A DNA stretch of 7,077 bases, from positions 1 to 7,077 of the forward strand of contig JAYTTN010000251.1 in assembly GCA_043745295.1 (NCBI GenBank), given 5' to 3'. The stretch comes from JALHQU01 sp043745295 (GTDB taxonomy: Bacteria > Planctomycetota > Planctomycetia > Gemmatales > Gemmataceae). The notes under the pieces were generated by a model. It had not been told where the DNA came from and made no database searches. It saw only the letters and a list, made by a program, of their open reading frames with translations. The position numbers and the translations under genes were made by a program. Shown one piece after another: positions 1 through 7,049 of this stretch (positions are counted from its first letter, which is position 1; each line of letters begins with the position of its first letter).

Positions 1-2
1 GT

Positions 3-105
3 CACCGGTATCCGCGACCCACGCACTTCAGTCCCAGTCGCGGGACGCGCTCCTCTCCGCAAAGCCTCCGCGTCGCGGCTTACAAGATGATCGCGGATAC
101 CGGTG
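3..105. repeat. 15-bp perfect inverted repeat around direct-repeat copy 1
   Basis: CACCGGTATCCGCGA at 3-17 is the exact reverse complement of 91-105. The 73 bp between the arms hold direct-repeat copy 1 and a small hairpin, GTCCC (31-35) with GGGAC (42-46). The arms could be the ends of a small repeat element of about 103 bp, but no target-site duplication can be judged because the left arm is at the window edge. Confidence 0.75.
37..80. repeat. 44-bp direct repeat, copy 1
   Basis: It matches 109-152 at 43 of 44 positions; the last 38 bp (43-80) are identical to 115-152. The only mismatch is G42 against C114. The unit contains the odd palindrome CCGCGTCGCGG (68-78). It lies between the two arms of a 15-bp inverted repeat (3-17 and 91-105). 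It is probably a dispersed intergenic repeat of the host genome. Confidence 0.85.
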
Positions 106-108
106 GCG

Positions 109-152
109 GTCGCCGGACGCGCTCCTCTCCGCAAAGCCTCCGCGTCGCGGCT
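109..152. repeat. 44-bp direct repeat, copy 2
   Basis: Second copy of the unit at 37-80, offset by 72 bp. The 28 bp between copies include the right arm of the 15-bp inverted repeat. No third copy is found 72 bp before or after. Confidence 0.85.
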
Positions 153-175
153 CACCAGGCGGGCGATCACCGCTC

Positions 176-196
176 GGGTGTCAAGCCCACGGCTTT
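176..196. repeat. Small REP-like palindrome (TGTCAAGCCCACGGCTT)
   Basis: AAGCC (183-187) and GGCTT (191-195) form a perfect 5-bp stem with a 3-nt loop, preceded by GGGTGTC. The core GTCAAGCCCACG resembles the GTCAGCCCGACG at 7037-7048 at the other end of the window. I recall similar motifs as frequent intergenic repeats in planctomycetes, but cannot confirm this here. Confidence 0.4.
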
Positions 197-383
197 GCGT
201 TTGTCGTTATACGCATCTCTCGTTGCCACCGCCGGGCGGCGGTCGTGTTGGAGTCCCGCTTTTAAGCGGTCTGTGACCTCCCCGCCGCAAGAGGCAGGAG
301 GACCGAGTCTTCGAGGGTCCGACCCTGCGGGCAAGCAGTTATCACCCACGAGGGCCGGGAGGTAAGGCAAACGGCCTCCTGCC

Positions 384-402
384 GGGCGAGCGTCGTTCGC
401 CC
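384..402. repeat. Hairpin near the centre of the long inverted repeat
   Basis: GGGCGA (384-389) and TCGCCC (397-402) form a perfect 6-bp stem with a 7-nt loop. It is present in the right arm only; the matching place in the left arm does not form the same stem. Confidence 0.5.
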
Positions 403-488
403 AAGGGGTCGGAGCGTCGAAGACTCCGCTCCTCATGGGCCTTGTGGGTGAGTGTTCCAAGACCGCTTAAAAGCGGGACTCCAACGGG

Positions 489-504
489 ACCGCCTTGCGG
501 CGGT
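489..504 (-). terminator. GCAA-tetraloop hairpin after the TPR gene, possible terminator
   Basis: On the minus strand this reads ACCGCC-GCAA-GGCGGT, a 6-bp GC-rich stem closed by a GNRA tetraloop, beginning 44 nt after the TPR stop codon. No U-run follows directly; the nearest is the TTTT in the next palindrome. It may end or stabilise the operon transcript, or may simply be part of the inverted repeat. Confidence 0.3.
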
Positions 505-548
505 AGAGGAGAGAAGTGGGTGTTGAGGGTGAGTCATCGCCCATCAAC

Positions 549-3500
549 TCACGGCAGCTTGCGGCCGTTCATCTTGGCCCACAGCCAGGCGCCGACGCCG
601 CCGGCTTCTTTGGCGAGTCTCGCGGTCCAGCGCTGGTAGCTGACGGCCAGGTCGGGTTGGGGGGCCGCGGCCTTGTGGGCGTCGATGGCCTTCTTGGCCT
701 TTTCCTTGGCGGTCTCGAAGGCGGTTTTGCCGCCGGTGCGGGTGAGCAGAAGGCCTTCCGTCAGGGTGTGCAGGATCAGCGGCAGGCCGTCGAGTTCTTC
801 GGGGTCGATGGCGGGGAAGAGACTTCTGGCCCGGTCGTGGTTGCCGTCGAGGGCTTCTTCGAAGGCCAGCCAGGCGGCGAAGTCGCCGGTGGTGGCGTCC
901 TCGTCGGCGATCTTGAGGGCGGCTTCGCAGATCGCCTTCGCCTCGGCGTACTGGCCGAGTTGGCGGTGGCACACCACCAGCGGGTGCAGCATCCACGGCT
1001 CGTCGATGTCGCGGGTCTTCCAGTCGGCGCCCCACGTCGCGGCCGTCTGGTAGTCGGTCACGGTCATCAGGGCGGCCGTCACCTTGGCCCAGCCGCGGTC
1101 GGTGGCTTTGAGGGCGTCGCCGAACTTTTGGATCACCTCGTGCAGGCGCTGGCGGTGCGGCGGCTCGCCGAGGGCGTCCACGGCGGCGTACAGCGCTTCG
1201 AGGCCGTTGTCCCCGGCTTGCACGAACGCCGGCAGGCGGTCGAGGAAGGCCCAGTCGGCGCGGGCGACGGCCCGCTCCACCCAGAGACGGACCGTCGTGG
1301 AACTCGGCTCCTCGCCGGCCATCAACTGGTCCAACGCCCGGTCGGCGACGGCGCCCATGCCGGCGGCCACCAGCGTCTCGACGCCGCGGGAGACGAGGAA
1401 GTACGGGGCCTCCTCCATCGGCAACAGTTGCAACAGCGCCAAGCGGGCGGCCTCGGCGTCCTCGCTCCGGGCGTGCAAGCGGACGGCGGCCAGGGCCACT
1501 TGCGGGCCGCCGGCGTGTTCTTCCAAGATGGCCAGCGTGCGGCGGGCGGCGTCGAGTTCGCCGTCGCCGAGTTCCAACTCGAACAGGTGCAGCCCGGCGA
1601 TGCCGTAGGCCGGGTCCATGCGCAGGGCTTCTTGGTAGTCGGCCTTGGCGCCGCGGCGGTCGGCCATCGCCTGGCGGGCGTCGCCGCGCGCGACGTAGGC
1701 GGACGGGTCGGTCGCGCTGAGGCGCACCAGTTGCTCGGCCGCGTCGAGGAACTCCGGGTGGGCGTCCTCCTCGTCGTACCACTCGGCCAGTTGCCGCCAG
1801 CCCCAGGCGTACTCGGGGTCGGCGGTCAGCAGCGCCCGCATGGCGGCGATGGCGGCGGGGCGGTCGCCGCGCTGGGCAGTGATCCACGCCAGCCGGCCGC
1901 GCAGGATTTGCGGCGGCGTGTCGCCCCACGCCTTCGGGTGGCAGGCGGCGACCGCGTCGTCGTACCGGCCCATGCGCGTCAGGATCTCGGCCTTCACGTC
2001 GTAGGCCAGCGGGTAGCGCGGGTGCGTCTCGATCACGCGGTTGACGACGCGCAGCTTGTCCTCCGGGTCGGCCTCCTGGCTGTCCTCGGTGTCCAGCCAC
2101 GTCATCAGCACCCACGGGTGGTAGTCGTCGGCCTCTTCCAGCGTCTCGCGCAACACCGTGTCGGTCAGGTCGCCCCAGTCGGCTTGGCGCAGCTCGTTGG
2201 CCGCCGCCCCGATCAGCCACGGCGTGTCGGAGGGCAGCGTCAGCAGTTCGCGGAAGGCGTCGCCGGCGGCCTCCTTGTCTTTGGTCCGCGTCGCCAGTTG
2301 GATGTACCGGCTCAACAGGTGCGGCCGGCCGCCGTCGGAGACGTGTTCTTCCAACACGGCCAAGGCGGCGCGGGCCTGCGGGTACTCGGCGTCGTGCAGG
2401 TGGGCGTCGAACAGCAACATGCCGGCGTAGAAGTAGCCCGGCTCGGCCTGCTGGGCTTCCTTCAAATCGGCCTTCGCCCCCTCGCGGTCATCATTCTGAA
2501 GTTTGGCCTCGCCGCGCATGGCGAGGGCCATCGGGTTGTCCGGCCGCAGGTCCACCAGCTTGTCGGCGGCGTCGAGGAAGTCTTCCTTGCGGCCGGTCTC
2601 GTTGTACCACTCGGCCAGTTGCTGCCAGCCCCAGTAATACGTCGACTCGACGGCCACCAGCGCCTGCATCTCGCGGCAGGCCAGCGGGATGTTGCCGCGC
2701 TTCGCCTCCACCCACGCGGCCCGGCCTTGCAGGATCAGCGGCGGGTCGTGCTCGAACACGGCCGGCGTGGCGGCGGCCTTGGCCTCGTCGAACCGGCCCA
2801 TCTCGGCCAGCCGCTCGGCCTTCAGGTCGTAGGCTTCCAGCCCGCGCGGGTGGGCGGCGATGGCCTTGTCCAAGGCGCTCAGCACTTCGTCGTTGTTCTT
2901 CGGCCCTTGTAACAGGCGGGCGAGGGCCAGCCAGCCGCGCGGGTCGCCGGGGCGGAGTTGGCACACGTCGCGGGCCACTTGGGCGGCGTTGTCCCCTTCT
3001 TCCAACCGCTCGGCCCACACGGCGAGGTGCCGCCACGCCCAGTCGTAGCCGGGGTCGATGCGCAGGGCGATGCCGACGCGGCGCAGGGCCTCCGTCCCCT
3101 CCTCGGCGTTCCACAAGTTGTCGGCGAGGTAGCCGTGGTTGACCGGGTCGAGCGGCGCGCGGGCGACGGCCTGTTCCAGAACCACGCGGGCGTCGTCGGC
3201 CTGGTCGTTGGCTTCCAGCGCGTCGGCCAGTTCGCGGGCCGGGTAGCTCCAGCCGGGGGACATTTCCACGGCCCGCCGCAGCGCGGCGATTTGCGGCTCG
3301 CGGTCCTCTTGCGCCTGGGCCACCTCGGCGAGGTCCACCCACAGGCGGGCCAGCAGCGGCCAGCGCTCGACGGCGTCGCGGGCCAACTCGCGGGCCTCCT
3401 CGATGCGGCCGCAGATCGTGAGTTGTTGCACCAGCGCGGAGGTCGCCTGCCAGATGTCCGGGTGCTCGTCCGCGATGTCTTGCAGCAGCCGCAGCAGGTC

Positions 3501-6374
3501 GTCCGGCTCGATGGCGTCGTGGGCCTGCATCGCCTGCTCGCGGAAGGTGAGCAGGCCGTCGCCGATCAGGTGTTGTCGGCGGAACTCGTCCGCGAGGAAC
3601 TCGATGGCTTCCTTCTTGTCCTCGTCCGTCTTGGCGAGGTTCAAGAGTTCCGAGATGGCCCCCTCGTTGTCCGCGGACCGGCGAATGGCTTCCTCGTACG
3701 CCTCGCGCGCCTCGTCCGGCCGGTCGGCCCGGCGGCTGGCGTGGCCGAGGGTGAAGAAGTACGACAGGTGGTCCGGCTCGGCGGCCTTCGCGGTCTCCAG
3801 TTCGGCGAGCGCCTCGGCCGCGTGGCCGTGGTTGGAGAGGTGCATCGCCAACTCGCGGCGGGCGTTCGCGTCGTCGGGGCACAGGTCGAGCAGGTGCCGC
3901 AGGGCCGGCTCGGCGGGCGGGCGCTGGCCGTCGCCCACTTGCTCGGAGCGCAGCCAGTCGATCAGCAGTTGCCACAGCGGGTAGTGGTGCGGGAAGCGGT
4001 CGCACAGACTCCGGACCCACGCGACGGCGGCGGCCCGGCCCTCCAGGTCGGCGACGGCCCGCGAGACGTTGCGGTGCAGGTCGGCCGACAGCGGCTCGTC
4101 GGCCAGCAGCGCCTCCCAGTGTTGGCGGGCGTCGCGCAGGTCGGCCCGCACCAGCGCGATGCGGGCGGCCGTCCGGCGCCAGTTCGCCGTGTTCGCCAGC
4201 GGCTTCGCCTGCTCCAACAATTCCAGCCCGATGGCCGGCTCGTCGTAGTTGCTGCGCATCTCGGCGGCGAACAGCAGCGCGTCCCCGCGCTCGGCGGGCA
4301 CGGCCGCCGGGCCGTCGGCGGCCGCGTCCGTCAGCAGGTCGAAGGCGGCATCCATCTCCTCTTGGTCGCTCAACACGTAAAACATTGCCCGCGCCGGGCC
4401 GGCGGCCTTCCCCTTCAAGCGATCAAAGCGGGACTTGAGGAACCGCATCGCCTCGGGCGTCTGCTCCAGCGAGCGGGCCGCCCGGAAGTACGCCTCGGCG
4501 AACTGCTCGTCCCGGTCCTCCAGCGCGGCGGCGAAGCGGTAGGCGTCCGCGGCCTCCTGAAAGTTCCGCATCTCCCACAGGATGCTGCCGAGGATGTAGT
4601 ACCCCCCCGGGGCGTGCGGCCGCTGCCGGACCGCCTTCTTGATGACGCGGCGGGCCTCCTCCAGGCGGTCGGGGTCTTGCAGCAGGTTCTGCGCGTGGTG
4701 GTGGGCGAACAGCGGGTCCGCGTCCTTGCGCACGGTCTGCCGGCGGGCCAGTTCGACGCGCTCGTCGCGGCGGTTCAAGTCGCGCAGCACGTTCAGCTTG
4801 GCCAGGAGGGCGGTGCTGTCCTCCGGGGCGAGGGCGAGCAGCGAGTCGACGGCGTTCAGCAGCAGCGTCGGGTTGGCGTCGTACCGGGCGACGGCGAGGC
4901 GGGCGAAGCGAGTGAGCCGGTGGCCCGGTTCGTCGGCCCGCATGGCTTCGTACACCGCTTGGGCCGCCGGCCGGTCGTGCTTCAACAGCGCGGCCTGCAC
5001 GCGGTGGAGCCGGTCGTAGCGGGCCGAGTCCGGCAGGGCGAAGGCGCTCAGTTCGACGGCGAACTCGATCGGAACCATCAGGAAGCCGCGCGGCCCGTAC
5101 GTGCCGTACCGCTCCGAGATCACCTTCAACGGCGCCTCGTTGACGCGCGGCTCGCCCACGTCCGCGACCCACAGTGTCCGCCGGACGGGGTCCCCGCCGC
5201 ACACGACTTGCGAGTGGCCGAACCCGGCGTCCACCAGCGTTAGGACGCACGGCCAGCCGCGGGCCAAAATGCGGTGGGCGGCCTCTTCCGTGGAGGTGAA
5301 CTCGGCGACGGCGAAGCCGTTCTGCTCGGCCCACTGGCGCTCGCGCGGGTCCGGCAGGCCGTCCATCGGCGGCGACTCGCCGGCGTACGGCGGGGCGGGC
5401 ACCTTCCACCACTTGGCGACCCACTCGAACGCGGACTTCACCGCCGGCCCCTTCGGCGGCAGGTCGAGCCGGACGCCGGGGGCCGGCTCGGGCGTGGCGT
5501 CCAGTTTGTCCGCGAAGGCGGTGTAAAACTCGTCGGCGGCCTTGCGGGCGTGGTCCTTGGCGGCGGCGAAGTCGCCGACGTAGTAGGCCGTGTCCGCCCG
5601 GCGGGCCGCCAGCCACTTCGCCGTCTCCTCGTCCATCAGCGGCGAGAGTTCGGCGTACCGCTCGTAAGTTTTGCGGGCCTCGGCGTACAGCCGCAGGTCC
5701 ATCTGGACGGCCGCGAGGTGGGCGGCGACGATGCCGCTTTCCAGATAGTCGCACCCCTCCGTCAGGCAGGCGAGGGCCTCGCGTTCGCGGCCGAGGAGTT
5801 GCAGGATGTGGGCCTTCGCCTGCACGCCGGGCCGGAAGTGCGGGACGAGTTCCAAAGACCGCTCGGCGGCGGCGAGGGCCTCGGCGTGCCGGTCGGCGAA
5901 CTCGTGGACGGCGGCCTTCTCCACGCACAGCCACGCCCGGTCGTGGGCCAGCGCTTCCGCCTTGGCCAGCCAGCGCTCGGCCCGGTCGATGTCGCGCATC
6001 CGGCCGCACACGAAGGCGTGCAGGCCGTACCAGTCGGCCCGGATTTCCGGGGCGGCGTCGTTCCAGTCTTGGTCGGGGTGGCTGCGCAGGAACCGCCACG
6101 CGGCGTGCGGGCCGAACTTCTCCAGCCGGTAGCGGGCGTGGTAGTAAATCGCCTCCGGGTGGGCCGGCGTGTCGCGGTAGGCGCGCAAGTGCATGTAGCG
6201 GCCGAGGCGCGCGGAGCCGAGTTGGATGGCGAGCCGGCCGCCGAGCAGCCGGGCCGGGGTGTTGGTCCATTCGGTGAGGGGGCCGAACCGCTCCGCCAGC
6301 CGCAGGGCCTGCACGTACAGCCCGCGGCCGTACAGCTCGCGGATGGGGGCCAAGTCCGCGGGGGCTATGTCCAT
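549..6374 (-). CDS. Giant TPR-repeat protein with an embedded, probably inactive peptidase C39-like domain
   Basis: A 1941-residue protein with no visible signal peptide or membrane segment, so probably cytoplasmic. Residues 1-290 are helical TPR-like repeats (for example AEARKTYERYAELSP near 231-245). Residues about 300-440 resemble a papain-like C39 domain: GFGHSQVVCGGD puts His at 387, and LWVADVGEP puts Asp at 405, the spacing usual for the C39 His and Asp. The expected Cys position, just before the helix ending in AKWWKVP (320-326), is Ala311 or a neighbour, and there is no Cys from 300 to 375. Residues 440-1941 form a long TPR superhelix, with clear repeats near 850-905 and a tandem duplication (1162-1381 and 1438-1652). 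The ATG is the first possible start, because an in-frame TGA lies two codons upstream (6378-6380); no good ribosome-binding site is seen. The frame is intact. TPR arrays bind proteins, so a scaffold role is inferred. The specific substrate or partner is unknown. Confidence 0.93.
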   Translation of the reverse strand: MDIAPADLAPIRELYGRGLYVQALRLAERFGPLTEWTNTPARLLGGRLAIQLGSARLGRYMHLRAYRDTPAHPEAIYYHARYRLEKFGPHAAWRFLRSHPDQDWNDAAPEIRADWYGLHAFVCGRMRDIDRAERWLAKAEALAHDRAWLCVEKAAVHEFADRHAEALAAAERSLELVPHFRPGVQAKAHILQLLGREREALACLTEGCDYLESGIVAAHLAAVQMDLRLYAEARKTYERYAELSPLMDEETAKWLAARRADTAYYVGDFAAAKDHARKAADEFYTAFADKLDATPEPAPGVRLDLPPKGPAVKSAFEWVAKWWKVPAPPYAGESPPMDGLPDPRERQWAEQNGFAVAEFTSTEEAAHRILARGWPCVLTLVDAGFGHSQVVCGGDPVRRTLWVADVGEPRVNEAPLKVISERYGTYGPRGFLMVPIEFAVELSAFALPDSARYDRLHRVQAALLKHDRPAAQAVYEAMRADEPGHRLTRFARLAVARYDANPTLLLNAVDSLLALAPEDSTALLAKLNVLRDLNRRDERVELARRQTVRKDADPLFAHHHAQNLLQDPDRLEEARRVIKKAVRQRPHAPGGYYILGSILWEMRNFQEAADAYRFAAALEDRDEQFAEAYFRAARSLEQTPEAMRFLKSRFDRLKGKAAGPARAMFYVLSDQEEMDAAFDLLTDAAADGPAAVPAERGDALLFAAEMRSNYDEPAIGLELLEQAKPLANTANWRRTAARIALVRADLRDARQHWEALLADEPLSADLHRNVSRAVADLEGRAAAVAWVRSLCDRFPHHYPLWQLLIDWLRSEQVGDGQRPPAEPALRHLLDLCPDDANARRELAMHLSNHGHAAEALAELETAKAAEPDHLSYFFTLGHASRRADRPDEAREAYEEAIRRSADNEGAISELLNLAKTDEDKKEAIEFLADEFRRQHLIGDGLLTFREQAMQAHDAIEPDDLLRLLQDIADEHPDIWQATSALVQQLTICGRIEEARELARDAVERWPLLARLWVDLAEVAQAQEDREPQIAALRRAVEMSPGWSYPARELADALEANDQADDARVVLEQAVARAPLDPVNHGYLADNLWNAEEGTEALRRVGIALRIDPGYDWAWRHLAVWAERLEEGDNAAQVARDVCQLRPGDPRGWLALARLLQGPKNNDEVLSALDKAIAAHPRGLEAYDLKAERLAEMGRFDEAKAAATPAVFEHDPPLILQGRAAWVEAKRGNIPLACREMQALVAVESTYYWGWQQLAEWYNETGRKEDFLDAADKLVDLRPDNPMALAMRGEAKLQNDDREGAKADLKEAQQAEPGYFYAGMLLFDAHLHDAEYPQARAALAVLEEHVSDGGRPHLLSRYIQLATRTKDKEAAGDAFRELLTLPSDTPWLIGAAANELRQADWGDLTDTVLRETLEEADDYHPWVLMTWLDTEDSQEADPEDKLRVVNRVIETHPRYPLAYDVKAEILTRMGRYDDAVAACHPKAWGDTPPQILRGRLAWITAQRGDRPAAIAAMRALLTADPEYAWGWRQLAEWYDEEDAHPEFLDAAEQLVRLSATDPSAYVARGDARQAMADRRGAKADYQEALRMDPAYGIAGLHLFELELGDGELDAARRTLAILEEHAGGPQVALAAVRLHARSEDAEAARLALLQLLPMEEAPYFLVSRGVETLVAAGMGAVADRALDQLMAGEEPSSTTVRLWVERAVARADWAFLDRLPAFVQAGDNGLEALYAAVDALGEPPHRQRLHEVIQKFGDALKATDRGWAKVTAALMTVTDYQTAATWGADWKTRDIDEPWMLHPLVVCHRQLGQYAEAKAICEAALKIADEDATTGDFAAWLAFEEALDGNHDRARSLFPAIDPEELDGLPLILHTLTEGLLLTRTGGKTAFETAKEKAKKAIDAHKAAAPQPDLAVSYQRWTARLAKEAGGVGAWLWAKMNGRKLP
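1419..2063 (-). repeat. Second unit of the internal tandem duplication in the TPR gene
   Basis: This encodes residues 1438-1652 and aligns without gaps over its first 96 residues with residues 1162-1257 of the same protein (about 46 of 96 identical by hand count). The two units share AEWY, FLDAA, GAKAD and LEEH at matching places. At DNA level, TACCACTCGGCCAGTTG occurs in both units, 828 bp apart, which is exactly 276 codons. It is an old intragenic duplication, since most synonymous and many amino-acid positions have diverged. Confidence 0.85.
2232..2891 (-). repeat. First unit of the internal tandem duplication in the TPR gene
   Basis: This encodes residues 1162-1381, the partner of the unit at 1438-1652. 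The period is 276 residues; about 56 less clearly related residues separate the conserved blocks. Each block spans several TPR helix pairs and carries the signature WGWxQLAEWY (W1248 here, W1524 in the other unit). Confidence 0.85.
5060..5477 (-). other. C39-like (papain fold) domain region of the TPR protein, missing the catalytic Cys
   Basis: Approximate domain limits, residues 300-438. From memory of C39-like domains fused to TPRs in planctomycetes and myxobacteria, the order is a Cys at the start of a helix ending in a Trp/Tyr-Trp pair, then RxxWAExxG, a central strand, then a His strand and an Asp turn. Here RERQWAEQNG (344-353), EFTSTEEA (358-365), GHSQVV (386-391) and VADVG (403-407) follow that order. 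The Cys is absent, so a binding or pseudo-enzyme role is more likely than proteolysis. Family assignment comes from pattern, not from a search. Confidence 0.6.
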
Positions 6375-6405
6375 GCGTCAACCAACGGGAGTGTGAAGTA
6401 AGCCG

Positions 6406-6852
6406 TCACGGGGTGCGGTCGCCCATCTGGCGGGCGGCGTCGGCGATGGGGCCGAGCGTGTTGAGCAACTGGCCGAGTTGGCCCAGGCGCATGCCGTAGC
6501 GGTCCAGGAATTCAGACAGGGAGAACTCGTCGTCGATGCCGCCGGCGTCCTCGTCCGTCAGGCGGCGCGTGACGTCGTCGAGCAGGCGCAGGAAGGCCCG
6601 CTCGATCAGCGGCATCGACTGCTGGCAGAACCCGCCGACCTCCGGGAACTCCTCGGCCCACCGGGCGAGGAACGCCTGCCACCGGGCGTTGTTGTTGGCG
6701 GCCTCGTGGGAGGCGCGCTGGTACGCCAGTTGTTCCTTGGACACGTCGATCAGTTCCCGCAGCAAGTCGGCGGTCGCGTCGTGGGGCGCCGGCGGGGCCG
6801 GCGGGGCCGGGAAGGCCGCGCTGGGCGGGGCGACGACGAATTGAAAATGCAT
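6406..6852 (-). CDS. Uncharacterised 148-residue helical protein with a Pro/Ala-rich N-terminus
   Basis: I do not recognise the family. The protein starts MHFQFVV, followed by a Pro/Ala-rich linker (residues 8-24), then what look like amphipathic helices: ADLLRELIDVSKEQLAYQRA (28-47), a segment with NNNARWQAFLARWAEEFPEVG (53-73), PLIERAFLRLLDDVTRRL (81-98), an acidic stretch DEDAGGIDDE (100-109), and a C-terminal helix with LGQLGQLLNTLG (123-134). It has no signal peptide or membrane segment. The ATG is preceded by GAGAGG with 5 nt spacing (6858-6863), a fair ribosome-binding site, and by an in-frame TGA at 6868-6870, which fixes the start. It lies 31 bp upstream of the large TPR gene on the same strand, so the two are probably co-transcribed, and the product could be a partner of the TPR protein; that is inference only. 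Confidence 0.8.
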   Translation of the reverse strand: MHFQFVVAPPSAAFPAPPAPPAPHDATADLLRELIDVSKEQLAYQRASHEAANNNARWQAFLARWAEEFPEVGGFCQQSMPLIERAFLRLLDDVTRRLTDEDAGGIDDEFSLSEFLDRYGMRLGQLGQLLNTLGPIADAARQMGDRTP

Positions 6853-6857
6853 GCCGG

Positions 6858-6863
6858 CCTCTC
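6858..6863 (-). promoter_or_regulatory. Ribosome-binding site of the 148-residue gene
   Basis: GAGAGG lies on the minus strand with 5 nt between it and the ATG at 6852. It is the only purine-rich site at correct spacing. By contrast, the large gene downstream has none in its 31-bp leader. Confidence 0.5.
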
Positions 6864-6895
6864 GCGCTCAGTCAGCGTGGGCGAATCACTCCCTC

Positions 6896-6901
6896 ATTAT
6901 A
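6896..6901 (-). promoter_or_regulatory. Candidate -10 box (TATAAT) for the two-gene operon
   Basis: A perfect TATAAT lies on the minus strand in a short AT-rich island within very GC-rich DNA, about 43 nt before the ATG of the 148-residue gene. That would leave a 5' leader of roughly 35 nt. No convincing -35 hexamer is seen at the usual 16-18 nt spacing and there is no extended -10 TG, so an activator or an alternative sigma factor may be involved. Confidence 0.45.
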
Positions 6902-7026
6902 GTAGCGGGAACAACGGGCGGGGGCGGCGTGAAATGCGCGAAGCAAACCCGTTTCGCCGCGACGCGACGCTTCGGAGTGGGGCGCGGACTCCCCGACAAC
7001 AACCGCTACCTGCCGAGCAACGGCGA

Positions 7027-7049
7027 GCGTCGAGGCGTCAGCCCGACGT
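7027..7049. repeat. Alternative hairpin overlapping the end hairpin
   Basis: CGTCG (7028-7032), a bulged A, GGC (7034-7036), loop GTCA, GCC (7041-7043) and CGACG (7044-7048) fold into an 8-bp stem. It uses bases 7040-7049, which also form the left side of the 14-bp stem, so the two structures exclude each other. Confidence 0.5.

Larger units (their letters stand above)
228..504. repeat. 277-bp imperfect inverted repeat made of two structured arms
   Basis: The outer 45 bp of each arm (228-272 and 460-504) are inverted copies at 40 of 45 positions, with 26 bp (247-272 and 460-485) in perfect match. Homology continues inward at about 60 percent or better, collinear apart from a 1-nt gap, to roughly 350 and 382. 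Each arm holds hairpins at the same places: ACCGCC/GGCGGT, CCGCTT/AAGCGG and a GGAxC/GxTCC stem. It lies just downstream of the TPR gene. Two REP-like elements in opposite orientation, or a MITE-like element, are the likeliest readings. No encoded protein and no clear target-site duplication were found. Confidence 0.85.

Noticed and set aside
37..152. Possible CRISPR fragment (two repeats and one spacer)
   Set aside because: There are only two copies, no third at the 72-bp step on either side, the 28-bp gap holds an inverted-repeat arm, and there are no cas genes.
160..195. TTGACA on the minus strand as a -35 box
   Set aside because: TTGACA is present within the palindrome near 178-183, but no -10 box lies at proper spacing and no gene follows in that direction.
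87..460. Short open frames over the left repeats on both strands
   Set aside because: They run through direct and inverted repeats, show no protein-like pattern and have no ribosome-binding site.
228..504. Insertion sequence
   Set aside because: The terminal inverted repeats are suggestive, but 277 bp cannot encode a transposase and no target-site duplication is evident, so it is recorded only as a repeat.
544..2220. Arg/Pro-rich minus-strand open frames (also 2491-4020 and 4423-6381)
   Set aside because: They are shifted frames inside the TPR gene, with strongly Arg/Pro/Gly-biased products and no recognisable fold.
516..2912. 798-codon open frame on the plus strand
   Set aside because: It is antisense to the TPR gene. 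Its product is rich in Gly, Val, Gln, His and Arg without any domain pattern, which is typical of the mirror frame of a GC-rich gene with G/C third positions.
2958..5243. 761-codon open frame on the plus strand
   Set aside because: Same cause: antisense shadow, low-complexity composition, and no start signal. The opposite frame gives clear TPR motifs throughout.
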